A DNA stretch of 64,000 nucleotides from NCBI RefSeq assembly GCF_003253745.1, contig NZ_MZXV01000013.1, positions 868,001 through 932,000 on the forward strand, in the 5' to 3' direction. Shown here piece after piece: positions 1 through 9,557 of this stretch. Within the stretch, counting starts at the first letter, position 1. Each line of letters opens with the position of its first letter. The stretch is from Mesorhizobium kowhaii (GTDB taxonomy: Bacteria; Pseudomonadota; Alphaproteobacteria; Rhizobiales; Rhizobiaceae). The notes beneath the pieces are model-generated. The model had not been told where the DNA came from, did not search any database, and saw nothing but the letters and a program-made list of their open reading frames with translations. A program made the position numbers and the translations under genes.

Positions 1-925
1 CGAGCGCGCCGGCTTGCACCGAAACGGCATCCAGATGCCCGATCGATACGGCATGGCCGAGCGAGACCATCTCGGCTTCGATATCCCCCACCATCTTGCG
101 CAGATCCAGCGGCTCGGCGGCATCCTGGTTCACCTCTTCGCGCACCAGGCGGATGGCGCTGTCGGCGATGCGGTCGAGTTCGTCGAGGTCGTGAAGCCAT
201 TTGTCGCGCTCGTCATCGAGGAACTCGGCGCGCAGCCGCATGCGCGTCATCGGCGTGCGCAGGTCGTGGCCGGCGGCGGCGACCAGGCGCATGCGGCTTT
301 CCATGGCGGTCTTCAGCCGCGACGAGAGCTGGTTCAGCGCATGCGCCGTCGCCTTGACCTCGGCCGAACCGACTTCCGGCACCGCCGCCAGCATTCCATC
401 CGATCCAATCTTGGAGACGGCGGCCTCAAGCATCTCGAGCGGCCGGATCAGCACGGCGGTGAAATAGACCGAGACGGCCGTGGCGCCGGCCACGATCAGC
501 GAGATCCAGCCGGCCAGCACCAGCCACTCGCGCCTTGGCGGCGTGATGTGGGGAACCTCCATGATCGCCCAGCGATTGTCGGGCAGGCGCACCGATGCAA
601 GCTGGCCAGGTTCATCCGCCTTGTCGCTGACGACGGCCAGAACGTCGAGGCCGCGGCGGCGCAGGATGTCGTTGAGCATCGCCGTTTCCGGTCGGTCCAC
701 CTTGCCGCCTGCCGCATGGTCGCTCAGTTTAACCCGCAGAACATCCGGAATCGGGCCGGGCAGCAGCCGCACCACGAGTTCCATCTGCTGGGCAACCCAG
801 GGCACGGTCAATTCCGGCGGCGGTCCACCGCCCCGGACGCTGATGACGGCGGCCGTCGCCAGGCCGACCACGCCGACGATCGAGGCGACCAGCAACAGGA
901 TGAGGCGCCGGCGCAGCGAGTTCAC
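1..925 (-). CDS. Two-component sensor histidine kinase, EnvZ-like (C-terminus outside window)
   Basis: The reverse strand reads from a GTG start that overlaps the stop of the response regulator gene by 4 bp (GTGA). The order is a short cytoplasmic N-terminus, a transmembrane helix at about residues 8-28, a periplasmic segment of about 110 residues, a second helix, a HAMP-like linker and a HisKA H-box with the motif AAAGHDLRTPMTRM, whose phospho-acceptor His is about residue 220. The ATP-binding domain starts but is cut by the window edge. As the downstream partner of an OmpR-type regulator it should be the membrane sensor that phosphorylates it. The signal is unknown; the divergent LTxxQ protein suggests envelope or metal stress. 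Two-component family assignment is firm; specificity is inference. Confidence 0.9.
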   Translation of the reverse strand, partial: MNSLRRRLILLLVASIVGVVGLATAAVISVRGGGPPPELTVPWVAQQMELVVRLLPGPIPDVLRVKLSDHAAGGKVDRPETAMLNDILRRRGLDVLAVVSDKADEPGQLASVRLPDNRWAIMEVPHITPPRREWLVLAGWISLIVAGATAVSVYFTAVLIRPLEMLEAAVSKIGSDGMLAAVPEVGSAEVKATAHALNQLSSRLKTAMESRMRLVAAAGHDLRTPMTRMRLRAEFLDDERDKWLHDLDELDRIADSAIRLVREEVNQDAAEPLDLRKMVGDIEAEMVSLGHAVSIGHLDAVSVQAGAL

Positions 926-1650
926 GCGTGGCCCTCCACCGTCTCGACGCGCGCGGTGAGCTGATAGCCGCCGTTGCGGACGGTCTTGAACAGCGGCCCG
1001 TCGCCAGTCTCAGCGAATTTGCGGCGCAGCCGGCTCACCAGAACATCGACCGAGCGTTCGAGCGGGTCGCGCTCGCGGCCTTGCGTCAGGTCGAGAAGTT
1101 GGTCGCGTGACAGCAACCGGCCGGGACGGTCGAGAAACACCTGCAGCAGGTCGAACTCGGCGCCGGTGAGATCGACGGCCATGCCTTGCGCGTCCGTCAC
1201 CTTGCGGGTGTCCGGTTCCAGCCTGTAACTGGCGAAGCGGTAGATGCGCGCGCGGGGCGGCGCAGGCGCTTCCTCGGGCACCGAGCGCCTGAGCACGGCG
1301 CGGATGCGGGCAGTGAGCTCGCGCGGATTGAACGGCTTGCCGAGATAGTCGTCGGCGCCGAGCTCCAGGCCGATGATGCGGTCGACATCCTCCTTCAGCG
1401 CCGTCAGCAGGATGACGGGAATATGCGGCTTGCGGTCACGCAGGCTGCGGCAGATATCGAGCCCCGATCCGTCCGGCAGCATGACGTCGAGCACGGTCAG
1501 GTCGAACTGGCCGGTGGCGAGCTTCTGCTCGCATTCGCGCCGGTCCGCCGCCACCGAGACGCGAAAGCCCTGGCCGTCGAGATAGCGCTGGAGAAGCGTC
1601 CTGATCTCGCGATCGTCGTCGACGACGAGGATATGGGGTTGTGACTGCAT
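922..1650 (-). CDS. OmpR-family response regulator
   Basis: A 242-residue protein with an N-terminal receiver domain (acidic pocket D11-D13, phospho-acceptor D55 in LTVLDVMLPDGSG, conserved K105 in GKPF) and a C-terminal winged-helix DNA-binding domain from about residue 140 (LTGAEFDLLQVFLDRPGRLL, then VDVLVSRLRRKF). Its length is typical of OmpR/PhoB proteins. It is co-transcribed with the sensor kinase gene (4-bp overlap) and divergent from a periplasmic LTxxQ protein. The 210-bp intergenic region carries three GGAAAC repeats and an inverted repeat that are likely its binding sites, so it probably controls both its own operon and the divergent gene. Confidence 0.95.
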   Translation of the reverse strand: MQSQPHILVVDDDREIRTLLQRYLDGQGFRVSVAADRRECEQKLATGQFDLTVLDVMLPDGSGLDICRSLRDRKPHIPVILLTALKEDVDRIIGLELGADDYLGKPFNPRELTARIRAVLRRSVPEEAPAPPRARIYRFASYRLEPDTRKVTDAQGMAVDLTGAEFDLLQVFLDRPGRLLSRDQLLDLTQGRERDPLERSVDVLVSRLRRKFAETGDGPLFKTVRNGGYQLTARVETVEGHA

Positions 1651-1717
1651 GACCGTGCCCTTGCTTGGCCGCGATTATAGGGAGAGCCGCGCCCAAGCGG
1701 CATGGAAAATTGCAACC

Positions 1718-1775
1718 GAATGTTTCCGGCAGGGCGCGGGAAACATTCGGAAACAAATTGCCCTTTTGCGGAAAC
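1718..1775. promoter_or_regulatory. Candidate OmpR-type operator cluster
   Basis: Perfect inverted repeat GAATGTTTCC (1718-1727) / GGAAACATTC (1739-1748), followed by further GGAAAC copies at 1749-1754 and 1770-1775. The GGAAAC starts (1739, 1749, 1770) are 10 and 21 bp apart, that is one and two helical turns, as expected for tandem winged-helix response-regulator dimers. It lies between the regulator gene and the divergent LTxxQ gene. Binding is inferred, not shown. Confidence 0.55.
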
Positions 1776-1859
1776 CTTCGGCAACACGCCGACGCGAAGC
1801 GGACAAACACGCTTCCTATCCTCATGGCCGTCCGAAGCATGAGAGAAAGGAACAACATC

Positions 1860-2594
1860 ATGCGAAGCAGACTTTTCGCGCTCGGCCTGTTTTCCGCCGC
1901 GGCCATCCATCCCGCGCTGGCGGCGCAGCCCGATCCGGGCGCGGCGCCCGGCGAAGCGCCACCGGTCATGGCCCTGCAGGATGGACCGGAGCAAGGTCGA
2001 GATCATGGCCCGATGCCTTGGCCCGGTCCGCATGGGCCGATGCGCCACGGCCCCCAAGCTTTTGGGCCGGAAGGCTTTGGCCCCCACCGCATGGGACCGC
2101 CGCCGGAATTCATGCTGGCGGCTCGGCTTGCGGCGCTCGAGACCCGCGTCGGCATCCGGAGCGAACAGGTCGATGCCTGGCGCGATTATACCAGCGCACT
2201 GCAGGCCGTGCTGGCACCGCCACGGCCCGATCATGGTCCGGGCGGACGTGGTGGCCCTGAAGGTCCTGGTGGGCTCGGTGGCCATGAAGGTCCGGGCGGG
2301 CCTGAAGCCAAGGGCCCCGAGGGCGGCACGCCCGATCCCTTCGCCTTCCAGGAGAAACTGGCGGACGAGGTGACCAAACGGGCGGTCTCGGCCGGCAAGC
2401 TTAAGGACGCGATCGCGGCACTTCGCGCCAAGCTGACGTCCGAACAGCTCGAAATCCTCGCTTCGGCGGATCGCCCCCACGGACCACCCCCCGGTCCCTG
2501 GGGCGGCCCGCCGGAGGATGCAGCCGGCCCCCGAGGCCTGCCCGACGATGGCAGGCAGCTCCCGCCCCAGCCCGGGAACGGCGAGCAACTCTGA
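1860..2594 (+). CDS. Periplasmic LTxxQ-motif (Spy/CpxP-like) protein, Gly/Pro/His-rich
   Basis: A 244-residue protein starting at an ATG preceded by AGAAAGGAA. Residues 1-21 are a clear signal peptide ending at ALAA. The mature protein has a Met/His/Pro/Gly-rich stretch (about residues 30-80), a helical segment (LAARLAALETRVGIRSEQVDAWRDY), a second Gly-rich low-complexity stretch with repeated GPGG/GPEG units (about 122-155), and a C-terminal helix holding the LTxxQ signature (AKLTSEQLEIL), then another Pro/Gly-rich tail. Spy/CpxP proteins are periplasmic chaperones or stress-sensor modulators; the His/Met content suggests metal contact. Divergence from the two-component system suggests it is a target or modulator of that system. 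Confidence 0.75.
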   Translation: MRSRLFALGLFSAAAIHPALAAQPDPGAAPGEAPPVMALQDGPEQGRDHGPMPWPGPHGPMRHGPQAFGPEGFGPHRMGPPPEFMLAARLAALETRVGIRSEQVDAWRDYTSALQAVLAPPRPDHGPGGRGGPEGPGGLGGHEGPGGPEAKGPEGGTPDPFAFQEKLADEVTKRAVSAGKLKDAIAALRAKLTSEQLEILASADRPHGPPPGPWGGPPEDAAGPRGLPDDGRQLPPQPGNGEQL

Positions 2595-2605
2595 CCGGCT
2601 GCGCG

Positions 2606-2650
2606 CCGGCCGGCCCGATACCCAACCCGTTCTCGGGCCGGCCGGTTTTT
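2606..2650 (+). terminator. Rho-independent terminator of the LTxxQ gene
   Basis: A perfect 13-bp stem, CCGGCCGGCCCGA (2606-2618) with TCGGGCCGGCCGG (2633-2645), has a 14-nt loop and is directly followed by five T. It lies 11 bp after the LTxxQ stop codon. Confidence 0.9.
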
Positions 2651-2949
2651 CGCCGGATGGCGGCCGCCATCCGATCGTTCAAATCATGGAATGGAAGCGA
2701 TGTGGGAAGCTCTGACAATGCTGCGGCTGCTCGCGTCCGCCAGCCCGAGATTCTCGCTCGGCCATGCGCCGCGCGTCAATCGTACCGCCTTGCCGTCGGC
2801 CCTGCCGATCGACACGCTGAAGGGCGCAATCCGCCTGAGCTTCGTCGCCTGGCGCCTGTCGCTTCCGCTTTCGGAGCGACCCAACAACCACGGACATCAT
2901 GACCGCAAGATCGCGTGAGGTGCTCACGTCCATGGCCGCGGCGCGCGGT

Positions 2950-3115
2950 TTCATGTTCGTGACCGGCAGGGCGCTTGGCTTATCGCCTCTGATCGGCATA
3001 CTGACGCCGGTGGGCATCGCGGTCAGGAACTCGATCTTGCTTGTCGGGTACACTCCGGCCGCACGGAAGGAGCGCGACATGAGCCGCTTCGAAGCACTGC
3101 TCGATGCCGCCCGCA
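2950..3115 (+). pseudogene. Remnant of an RND efflux permease (C-terminal transmembrane segment)
   Basis: One forward frame encodes SPLIGILTPVGIAVRNSIL followed by LVGY and a segment ending FEALLDAAR. This matches the conserved late transmembrane region of RND pumps, where GIxVRNxILLV is followed by a charged loop and an EAxxxAAR motif. There is no plausible start, and the resemblance stops at about 3115. Nothing else coding is evident between 2651 and 3190. It sits just upstream of a complete RND operon, so it may be the relic of an older pump gene. The match is short and the call tentative. Confidence 0.4.
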
Positions 3116-3190
3116 ATCCGGGCCAGCTCCTGGTGGACCGATCCGATGCCCAGGCGGCGACCGCAACTCCAGCGAAAGATCATCCAGGCC

Positions 3191-4453
3191 ATGCCTATCC
3201 CGTCTAGCCAGTCTTCCCTGTCGGCTCTCCGTCTCGCGCCTTGGGCCGCAATGTTGTGCGGCGCGCTTTTTCTGGCCGCCTGCTCGCAGGAGAACAGGGC
3301 CCCTGCCGGCATGGGCGCGGCCGGCAAGCCGGAAGTCGGCGTCGTCACTCTGCATCCGCAATCGGTGGCGATCACCGCCGAACTGCCGGGGCGCACGACA
3401 GCCTCGCTGACCGCGGATGTGCGTCCGCAGGTGAACGGCATCATCCAGGCACGGCTGTTCAAGGAAGGCAGCGAGGTGGTGGTCGGGCAGCCGCTTTACC
3501 TCATCGATCCGGCAAGCTACCAGGCAGCCTACGACAGTGCGAAAGCAGCCCAGCAAAAGGCCGAAGCGGCAGTGCCGACCGCGCAGGCCAAGTTCGATCG
3601 CTATGCCGGCCTGCTGAAGCAGAACGTTGTTTCCAAACAAGATTATGACGATGCCGCCGCCACGCTGGCACAGGCCAACGCGGATGTGGCATCCGCCAAG
3701 GCCAGTGTCGAGACCGCGCGCATCAACCTCGACTACACCAAGATCACCGCGCCGATCGCCGGCCGTATCGACAAGTCCTCGCTGACGCCAGGCGCGCTGG
3801 TCACCGCCAATCAGGACACCTTGCTCACCACCATCCGCGCGCTCGATCCGATCAATGTCGATGTCACGCAATCGAGCACCAATTTGCTCAACCTGCGGCA
3901 GGCCATCAATGAAGGTCGGTTGAAGTTCAGCGGCCCCAATGTCAGCGTCAGGCTGAAGCTCGAGAACGGCACCATCTATGCGCAGACCGGCAAGCTGGAA
4001 TTCGCCGGCGCCAATGTCGACCAGACCACCGGCACCTTTGCGCTGAGGGCCGAGTTCCCCAATCCCGACCGCCTGCTTCTGCCCGGCATGTATGTGCGGG
4101 CGCTGGTCGAGGAGGGCGTCGCCCAGAACAGTTTCCTGGTGCCGCAGCGCGGCGTCAGCCGCAACACCAAGGGCGAGGCAACGACCATGGTCATCAATGC
4201 GCAGGGGAAGGTCGAGACGCGAGTGCTCGCCGTGCGCAACAGCGTCGGCAACAACTGGCTGGTGGATTCCGGCGTCGGCGACGGCGACCGCGTCATTGTC
4301 GAGGGCATGCAGCTCGTGCGCCCCGGCAGCGATGCCACGGGTGTCGAAGTGACGATCGACGAGACGACCGGCGAGATCAAGGACCGCGGTCAGAGCACAT
4401 CGGCGGCACCTGCCATGTCCAAGACGGCCAGCAACCAGTCGACCGGGAACTGA
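3191..4453 (+). CDS. RND efflux periplasmic adaptor (AcrA/MexA family) lipoprotein
   Basis: A 420-residue membrane-fusion protein. The ATG at 3191 gives a lipoprotein signal with lipobox LAAC (Cys31); an upstream in-frame ATG would add 29 residues without signal character. Features in order: beta-barrel/lipoyl start ([20 protein letters not shown]), a coiled-coil hairpin (about 110-180, Ala/Lys/Gln-rich), the second lipoyl half ([20 protein letters not shown]) and C-terminal barrel and membrane-proximal domains. It links the inner-membrane pump encoded 4 bp downstream to the outer-membrane channel. First gene of a three-gene operon; no TetR repressor gene is adjacent. Confidence 0.95.
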   Translation: MPIPSSQSSLSALRLAPWAAMLCGALFLAACSQENRAPAGMGAAGKPEVGVVTLHPQSVAITAELPGRTTASLTADVRPQVNGIIQARLFKEGSEVVVGQPLYLIDPASYQAAYDSAKAAQQKAEAAVPTAQAKFDRYAGLLKQNVVSKQDYDDAAATLAQANADVASAKASVETARINLDYTKITAPIAGRIDKSSLTPGALVTANQDTLLTTIRALDPINVDVTQSSTNLLNLRQAINEGRLKFSGPNVSVRLKLENGTIYAQTGKLEFAGANVDQTTGTFALRAEFPNPDRLLLPGMYVRALVEEGVAQNSFLVPQRGVSRNTKGEATTMVINAQGKVETRVLAVRNSVGNNWLVDSGVGDGDRVIVEGMQLVRPGSDATGVEVTIDETTGEIKDRGQSTSAAPAMSKTASNQSTGN

Positions 4454-4457
4454 GCCG

Positions 4458-7400
4458 ATGTCCGCATTCTTCATCAACCGGCCGATCTTCGCCTGGGTGA
4501 TCGCCATCGTGATCATGCTGGGTGGCCTATTGGCGCTCACCACCCTGCCGATCTCGCAATACCCGCAGATCGCGCCGACCACGGTCAACATCAGCGCAAC
4601 CTATCCGGGCGCCGATGCGCAGACAGTCGAGAATTCGGTGACCAAGGTCATCGAGCAAGGCATGACCGGCATCGACAATCTCGACTACATGACGGCGACC
4701 TCGACATCGACCGGTTCGGCCTCGATCACGCTGACCTTCACCACGGCTGCCGATCCCGACACCGCGCAGGTGCAGACGCAGAACAAGTTGCAGCTGGTGC
4801 AGTCGCAGCTGCCGCAGGTGGTGCAGAGCAACGGCATCACCGTCTCCAAATCCTCGACCGGCTTCCTGATGGTCATCGGCTTCGTCTCGAGCGACGGCAA
4901 GATGAACTCGACCGATCTTGCCGACTATGTCGACAGCACCATCAACGACACTCTGAAGCGCGTCGAAGGTGTCGGCTCGACACAGTTGTTCGGCTCCAGC
5001 TATGCCATGCGCATCTGGCTCGATCCGGACAAGCTCGCCAAATATGCCCTGATGCCGAGCGACGTGGCCGCCGCGATCCAGGCGCAGAACACGCAGGTTT
5101 CGGCCGGCCAGCTGGGTGGCATGCCGCAACGCAAGGGCCAGCAGCTCAATGCCACGGTGACGGCCAAGAGCCGGCTGCAAACCGCCGAACAGTTCCGCAA
5201 CATCATCCTGAAGAGTACGACCGACGGCTCGCTGGTTCGCCTCAACGACGTCGCCACCGTCGAGCTCGGCGCTGAAAGCTATACGACGCAAGCCAACTAC
5301 AACGGCAAGCCGGCGGCCGGCGTCGCCGTCAATCTGGCGACCGGCGCCAACGCCATCAACACCGCCGAGGCCGTGCGCACGACGATCAACCGGCTGAGCT
5401 CGACCTTCCCGCAAGGCGTCGAGGTCGTCTATCCCTACGACACCTCGCCCTTCGTGCGGCTGTCGATCGAGGAGGTGGTCAAGACCCTTGCCGAGGCGAT
5501 CGTGCTGGTGTTCCTGGTGATGTTCATCTTCCTGCAGAACCTGCGCGCCACCATCATCCCGACCATCGCCGTGCCGGTGGTGCTGCTCGGCACCTTCGGC
5601 GTGCTGTCGCTGTTCGGTTATTCGGTCAACACGCTGACCATGTTCGCCATGGTGCTCGCCATCGGCCTGCTCGTCGACGACGCCATTGTCGTCGTCGAGA
5701 ATGTCGAGCGCGTGATGCAGGAGGAAAAGCTGTCGCCGAAAGAGGCGACGCGCAAGTCGATGAACGAAATCACCGGCGCGCTGATCGGCATCGCCACCGT
5801 GCTTTCGGCGGTGTTCGTGCCGATGGCTTTCTTTGGCGGTTCGACCGGTATCATCTACCGGCAGTTCTCGGTGACCATCGTCTCGGCGATGGCGCTGTCC
5901 GTGCTGGTCGCGCTGGTGCTGACGCCGGCGCTTTGCGCCACCATCCTGCGGCCGCCCAAGGACCATGCGACGCAGACAGGCCCGTTCGGCTGGTTCAATC
6001 GTGTCTTTGACCGCGGCACGACTGCCTACCGCGATGGCTCGCACGGCATCATCAACCGGTCCTGGCGCTTCCTCGTCATCTTCCTGGCCATCGTCGTTGC
6101 CATGGGCTGGATGTTTGCCCGGCTGCCGAGCTCGTTCCTGCCGGAAGAGGATCAGGGCATTCTGATCACCAGCGTGCAGTTGCCGGTCGGCGCGACGCAA
6201 GACCGCACCGAGCGGGTGCTGGCAGAGGTGACCGACCACTATCTCAAGCAAGAGAAGGACGCGGTCGAAGGGGTCTTCACCGCCTCCGGCTTCGGCTTCG
6301 GCGGCGCCGGGCAGAATGTCGGTATTGCTTTCGTGCCGCTGAAGGATTTCAACACGCGCAAATCGCCGGCTTTGGCAGCGCAAGCGGTCGCCGGCCGCGC
6401 CATGGGTGCCTTCTCCAAGATCAGGGATGCGCAGGTCTTCGCGCTTGCCCCTCCCGCCATCCAGGGCTTCGGCAACACCAACGGCTTCGATTTCTACCTG
6501 CAGGACGTCAATGGCGCCGGCCATGACGCGCTGATCCAGACGCGAAACCAGCTTCTGGCCTTGGCCGGGCAGAGCAAGGTGCTCGCCAACACAAGGCCTA
6601 ACGGCCAGGAGGACCAGCCGCAATTCTCGATCGACATCGACCAGGAAAAGGCCAGCGCGCTCGGCGTCAGCCTCGCCGACATCAACGACACGCTTTCGAC
6701 CGCCTGGGGCAGCGACTACGTCAACGATTTCATCGATCGCGGCCGGGTCAAACCGGTCTATCTGCAGGCGGACGCGAACTTCCGCATGCAGCCGGAAGAC
6801 CTGGACAAATGGCAGGTCCGCAATGCGAGCGGCGCCATGGTGCCGTTCTCGGCCTTCGCCTCCAGCCACTGGACATTCGGCTCGCCCAGGCTTGAGCGCT
6901 ACAATGGGTCGGCGGCGGTCGAGATCCAGGGCGCGGCGGCAGCGGGCGTCAGCTCGGGCGCTGCGATGGACGAGATCGACAGGCTGGTGGCGCAGTTGCC
7001 CGCCGGCTATTCCCACGAATGGACCGGGCTGTCGCACCAGGAGCGGCTGTCCGGCAACCAGGCGCTGTCGCTCTACGCGATCTCGGCGCTGGTCGTGTTC
7101 CTGTGCCTCGCAGCGCTTTATGAGAGCTGGTCGATCCCGTTCGCGGTCATGCTCGCGGTGCCGATCGGCATCTTCGGCGCGCTTTTGGCGGCCAGCCTGT
7201 TCGGCCAGACCAACGACGTCTATTTCAAGGTCGGGCTGCTGACCACGATCGGTCTCGCGGCCAAGAACGCCATTCTCATCGTCGAGTTCGCCATCGAGCG
7301 GCAGACGGCAGGCATGGGGCTCGTCGAAGCAACGCTGGAGGCGGCGCGACAAAGGCTGCGGCCGATCCTGATGACGTCTCTGGCCTTCATCCTCGGCGTC

Positions 7401-7613
7401 ACGCCACTGGCGATCGCCAGCGGCGCGGGCTCGGGCGCGCAGAACTCCGTCGGCATCGGCGTCATGGGCGGCATGATCGCGGCAACCGTGATCGGCGTGT
7501 TCCTGGTGCCGCTGCTGTTCGTCACGGTGCGCCGCATCTTCAAGGGCAAGGCGGCCAAGCAGGATACTGGGCAGGATACGGGCGAGACGCCGGCAACAGC
7601 CAACCAGCAATAA
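4458..7613 (+). CDS. RND multidrug efflux permease, AcrB/MexB (HAE1) family
   Basis: A 1051-residue inner-membrane proton antiporter, full length for the HAE1 family. The N-terminus [20 protein letters not shown] is the classic first helix. TM4 carries the proton-relay aspartates in [18 protein letters not shown], and the late region shows [20 protein letters not shown] and [17 protein letters not shown]. The order is TM1, a large periplasmic pore/docking domain, TM2-7, a second periplasmic domain and TM8-12. It sits between the adaptor and outer-membrane factor genes with minimal spacing and exports amphiphilic compounds. Substrate range cannot be read from sequence. Confidence 0.97.
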   Translation: MSAFFINRPIFAWVIAIVIMLGGLLALTTLPISQYPQIAPTTVNISATYPGADAQTVENSVTKVIEQGMTGIDNLDYMTATSTSTGSASITLTFTTAADPDTAQVQTQNKLQLVQSQLPQVVQSNGITVSKSSTGFLMVIGFVSSDGKMNSTDLADYVDSTINDTLKRVEGVGSTQLFGSSYAMRIWLDPDKLAKYALMPSDVAAAIQAQNTQVSAGQLGGMPQRKGQQLNATVTAKSRLQTAEQFRNIILKSTTDGSLVRLNDVATVELGAESYTTQANYNGKPAAGVAVNLATGANAINTAEAVRTTINRLSSTFPQGVEVVYPYDTSPFVRLSIEEVVKTLAEAIVLVFLVMFIFLQNLRATIIPTIAVPVVLLGTFGVLSLFGYSVNTLTMFAMVLAIGLLVDDAIVVVENVERVMQEEKLSPKEATRKSMNEITGALIGIATVLSAVFVPMAFFGGSTGIIYRQFSVTIVSAMALSVLVALVLTPALCATILRPPKDHATQTGPFGWFNRVFDRGTTAYRDGSHGIINRSWRFLVIFLAIVVAMGWMFARLPSSFLPEEDQGILITSVQLPVGATQDRTERVLAEVTDHYLKQEKDAVEGVFTASGFGFGGAGQNVGIAFVPLKDFNTRKSPALAAQAVAGRAMGAFSKIRDAQVFALAPPAIQGFGNTNGFDFYLQDVNGAGHDALIQTRNQLLALAGQSKVLANTRPNGQEDQPQFSIDIDQEKASALGVSLADINDTLSTAWGSDYVNDFIDRGRVKPVYLQADANFRMQPEDLDKWQVRNASGAMVPFSAFASSHWTFGSPRLERYNGSAAVEIQGAAAAGVSSGAAMDEIDRLVAQLPAGYSHEWTGLSHQERLSGNQALSLYAISALVVFLCLAALYESWSIPFAVMLAVPIGIFGALLAASLFGQTNDVYFKVGLLTTIGLAAKNAILIVEFAIERQTAGMGLVEATLEAARQRLRPILMTSLAFILGVTPLAIASGAGSGAQNSVGIGVMGGMIAATVIGVFLVPLLFVTVRRIFKGKAAKQDTGQDTGETPATANQQ

Positions 7614-7624
7614 GGGTTTTTCAC

Positions 7625-9118
7625 ATGACAGGTTTCGAACGTGGCTCGGTGGCCGCGAGGCGGCTCATCGTGCCTATTCTCTCCGCCGTCCTGCTCGCGG
7701 GATGCGTCGTCGGTCCGGATTATCAGATGCCTATCCTGCCGATGCCGGCGAACTGGAGCGGCCAGAAGCCGACCAAGTCCGCCCAACCGGCGCAATTGTC
7801 GAGATGGTGGCAGCGGCTGCGTGATCCCATATTGAACACGCTCGTCGACGAAGCGGTTGCCGGCAATCTCGACGTCGCCACCGCCAAGGCCAAGATCCGC
7901 GAGGCGCGCGCCAGCTATCGCCAGAGCGTCGGCACATTGCTGCCGTCGGTCGACGGCTCCGGCTCGCTCACCCGCAACAAGTCGTCCGTAACCACATCAG
8001 GCTCCAGCGGCATCTACAGCGAATACCAGGCCGGCTTCGACGCCAGCTGGGAACTCGACCTGTTCGGCGCCAACCACAGGGGCGTCGAGGCCGCACGCTA
8101 TGGGCTGGACGCCTCGCAGGAGGAGCTGCGCTCGACCCTTCTGACCCTGGTCGGCGACGTCGCATCCTACTATGCCCAGGCGCGCGGCTACCAGGCCCGC
8201 ATTGCGCTCGCCAGGCGCTCGGCCGCATCGCAGAGGCAGACCGCCGAACTCACCCGCACCATGGCCCAGGCGGGTACGGCAACCGCCGCCGATGTCGCCA
8301 AGGCGATGGGGCAGGCGAGCAGCACCGAAGCCGCGGTTCCAACGCTGGAAGCAAGCTTTGCCGAGGCCGTGCATCGTCTCTCGGTGCTGACCGGCCGCCC
8401 GCCGGCCGCACTCAGCGAGCGGCTGAAGCGCGGCGCGTCGATCCCGACGCCGCGCCTGCCGATGCCGACCGGCATTCCCGCCGACATCCTGCTCTCGCGC
8501 CCCGACGTGCGCATGGCGGAACGGCAATACGCGCAATACACCGCCAAGATCGGCCAGGCCGAGGCGGCGCGCTATCCCTCGGTCAGCCTGACGGGAGACA
8601 TCAGCACGGCAGCCCTGAAGCTCGGCGATCTCGGCAAGAACTCCTCGATCGGCTGGTCGTTCGGGCCGACGCTCAGTGTGCCGGTGTTCAATGCCGGCCA
8701 GCTGCAGGCGGCCGTCGAGGTCGCCAAGGCGCAGCGCGATCAATATTTCATCGCCTACCGATCGTCGGTGCTGACGGCGCTCGAGGACGTAGAGAATGCG
8801 CTCGTGCTGTTGTCGCAGGAGCGCATCAGGATCGGCAAGCTTGCCGCTTCGGCGAAATCCTATGGCGAGGCGGCACGCCTCGAAGGCACGCTCTACAAGG
8901 CCGGCGAGACAAGCCTGCTCGATGTGCTCGACGCCCAGCGGTCGCTCTATTCGGCGGAGGATACGCTGCTGCAAAGCCGCGTCCTGCTGGCGACCAACTA
9001 CATCGCCCTCAACAAGGCACTCGGCGGCGGTTGGGACGGCACGGTCGACAGCGCGAAGCCGGAGATCGTCGACGTCAAGACCGGCCCGCGGCTGGCATCG
9101 AAACTGGCGGCGCAGTAA
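7625..9118 (+). CDS. Outer-membrane efflux lipoprotein, NodT/OprM family
   Basis: A 497-residue TolC-type outer-membrane factor with an N-terminal lipoprotein signal (LLAGC, Cys27) and the family motif VGPDYQMP just after it. Two OEP repeats follow, with the usual helical segments (DVATAKAKIREARASYRQS and, in the second half, TALEDVENALVLLSQERIR). It forms the trimeric channel for the adaptor and pump encoded just upstream (11-bp gap), completing a tripartite exporter. Length and domain order are normal. Confidence 0.95.
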   Translation: MTGFERGSVAARRLIVPILSAVLLAGCVVGPDYQMPILPMPANWSGQKPTKSAQPAQLSRWWQRLRDPILNTLVDEAVAGNLDVATAKAKIREARASYRQSVGTLLPSVDGSGSLTRNKSSVTTSGSSGIYSEYQAGFDASWELDLFGANHRGVEAARYGLDASQEELRSTLLTLVGDVASYYAQARGYQARIALARRSAASQRQTAELTRTMAQAGTATAADVAKAMGQASSTEAAVPTLEASFAEAVHRLSVLTGRPPAALSERLKRGASIPTPRLPMPTGIPADILLSRPDVRMAERQYAQYTAKIGQAEAARYPSVSLTGDISTAALKLGDLGKNSSIGWSFGPTLSVPVFNAGQLQAAVEVAKAQRDQYFIAYRSSVLTALEDVENALVLLSQERIRIGKLAASAKSYGEAARLEGTLYKAGETSLLDVLDAQRSLYSAEDTLLQSRVLLATNYIALNKALGGGWDGTVDSAKPEIVDVKTGPRLASKLAAQ

Positions 9119-9399
9119 CCGGTTCGCGGTTTCCGGCGCTGTGCCCCATCAGCGCGCTGCTGGTCGGGCTGTTCTCCAGCGCGCTGCCGTTCTGGCTGGA
9201 GATGGTGGCGCTGACCAGGATGCCGGCCCGTATCTACGGCACGCTGACCTGCCTGGAGCCAGGGCTGGGCGCACTGGCCGGCTTCCTGTTCCTGGACGAA
9301 AGCCTGACCGCGCCGCAACTGGCCGGCATCGCCGCCGTGATTGCCGCCGCCTTCGGCGCAGCGCTGACATCGCGGCCGCCAGTGCCGTCGCCGGAATAG
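9119..9399 (+). pseudogene. C-terminal remnant of an EamA/RhtA-type DMT transporter
   Basis: Starting just after the efflux lipoprotein stop, the forward frame encodes about 92 residues including LLVGLFSSALPFWLEMVALT, a PARIYGTLTCLEPGLGALAG segment and FLFLDESLTAPQLAG. This is the second EamA repeat of threonine/homoserine exporters (RhtA-like). The first repeat, a start codon and a ribosome site are missing. Its abrupt junction with the efflux operon suggests a rearrangement that fused the operon's 3' end to a transporter relic. Confidence 0.7.
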
Positions 9400-9420
9400 A
9401 TTTTCCAGAGACCACAGTTG

Positions 9421-9465
9421 CCCCCTCTGGCCTGCCGGCCATCTCCCCTACCACAAGGGAGATTG
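9421..9465. repeat. Degenerate copy of extragenic palindrome family A
   Basis: CCCCCTCTGGCCTGCCGGCC followed by ATCTCCCCTACCACAAGGGA and GATTG is a diverged copy of the element that is near-perfect at 33501, 33965, 42085 and 42197. It lies in the gap between the EamA remnant and the NfeD gene. Confidence 0.7.
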
Positions 9466-9557
9466 CGCGCCCAGCCGCGTTCGCCAATCGCCGACGTGAG
9501 CTCCCCTCATGGACTTCGTCAAAATACAACCCATATTGAATCCATGGAGCTTTGAGC

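Noticed and set aside
4527..7610. A 1027-codon open frame antisense to the RND permease
   Set aside because: Composition (Arg/His/Gly/Ala/Asp-rich, no domains) is typical of reverse-strand shadows in GC-rich DNA, and the sense strand encodes a full-length AcrB homologue.
9552..9557. TTG start for the NfeD gene
   Set aside because: The Shine-Dalgarno-like GGAG would lie only 2 bp before it; the GTG at 9558 has normal spacing.
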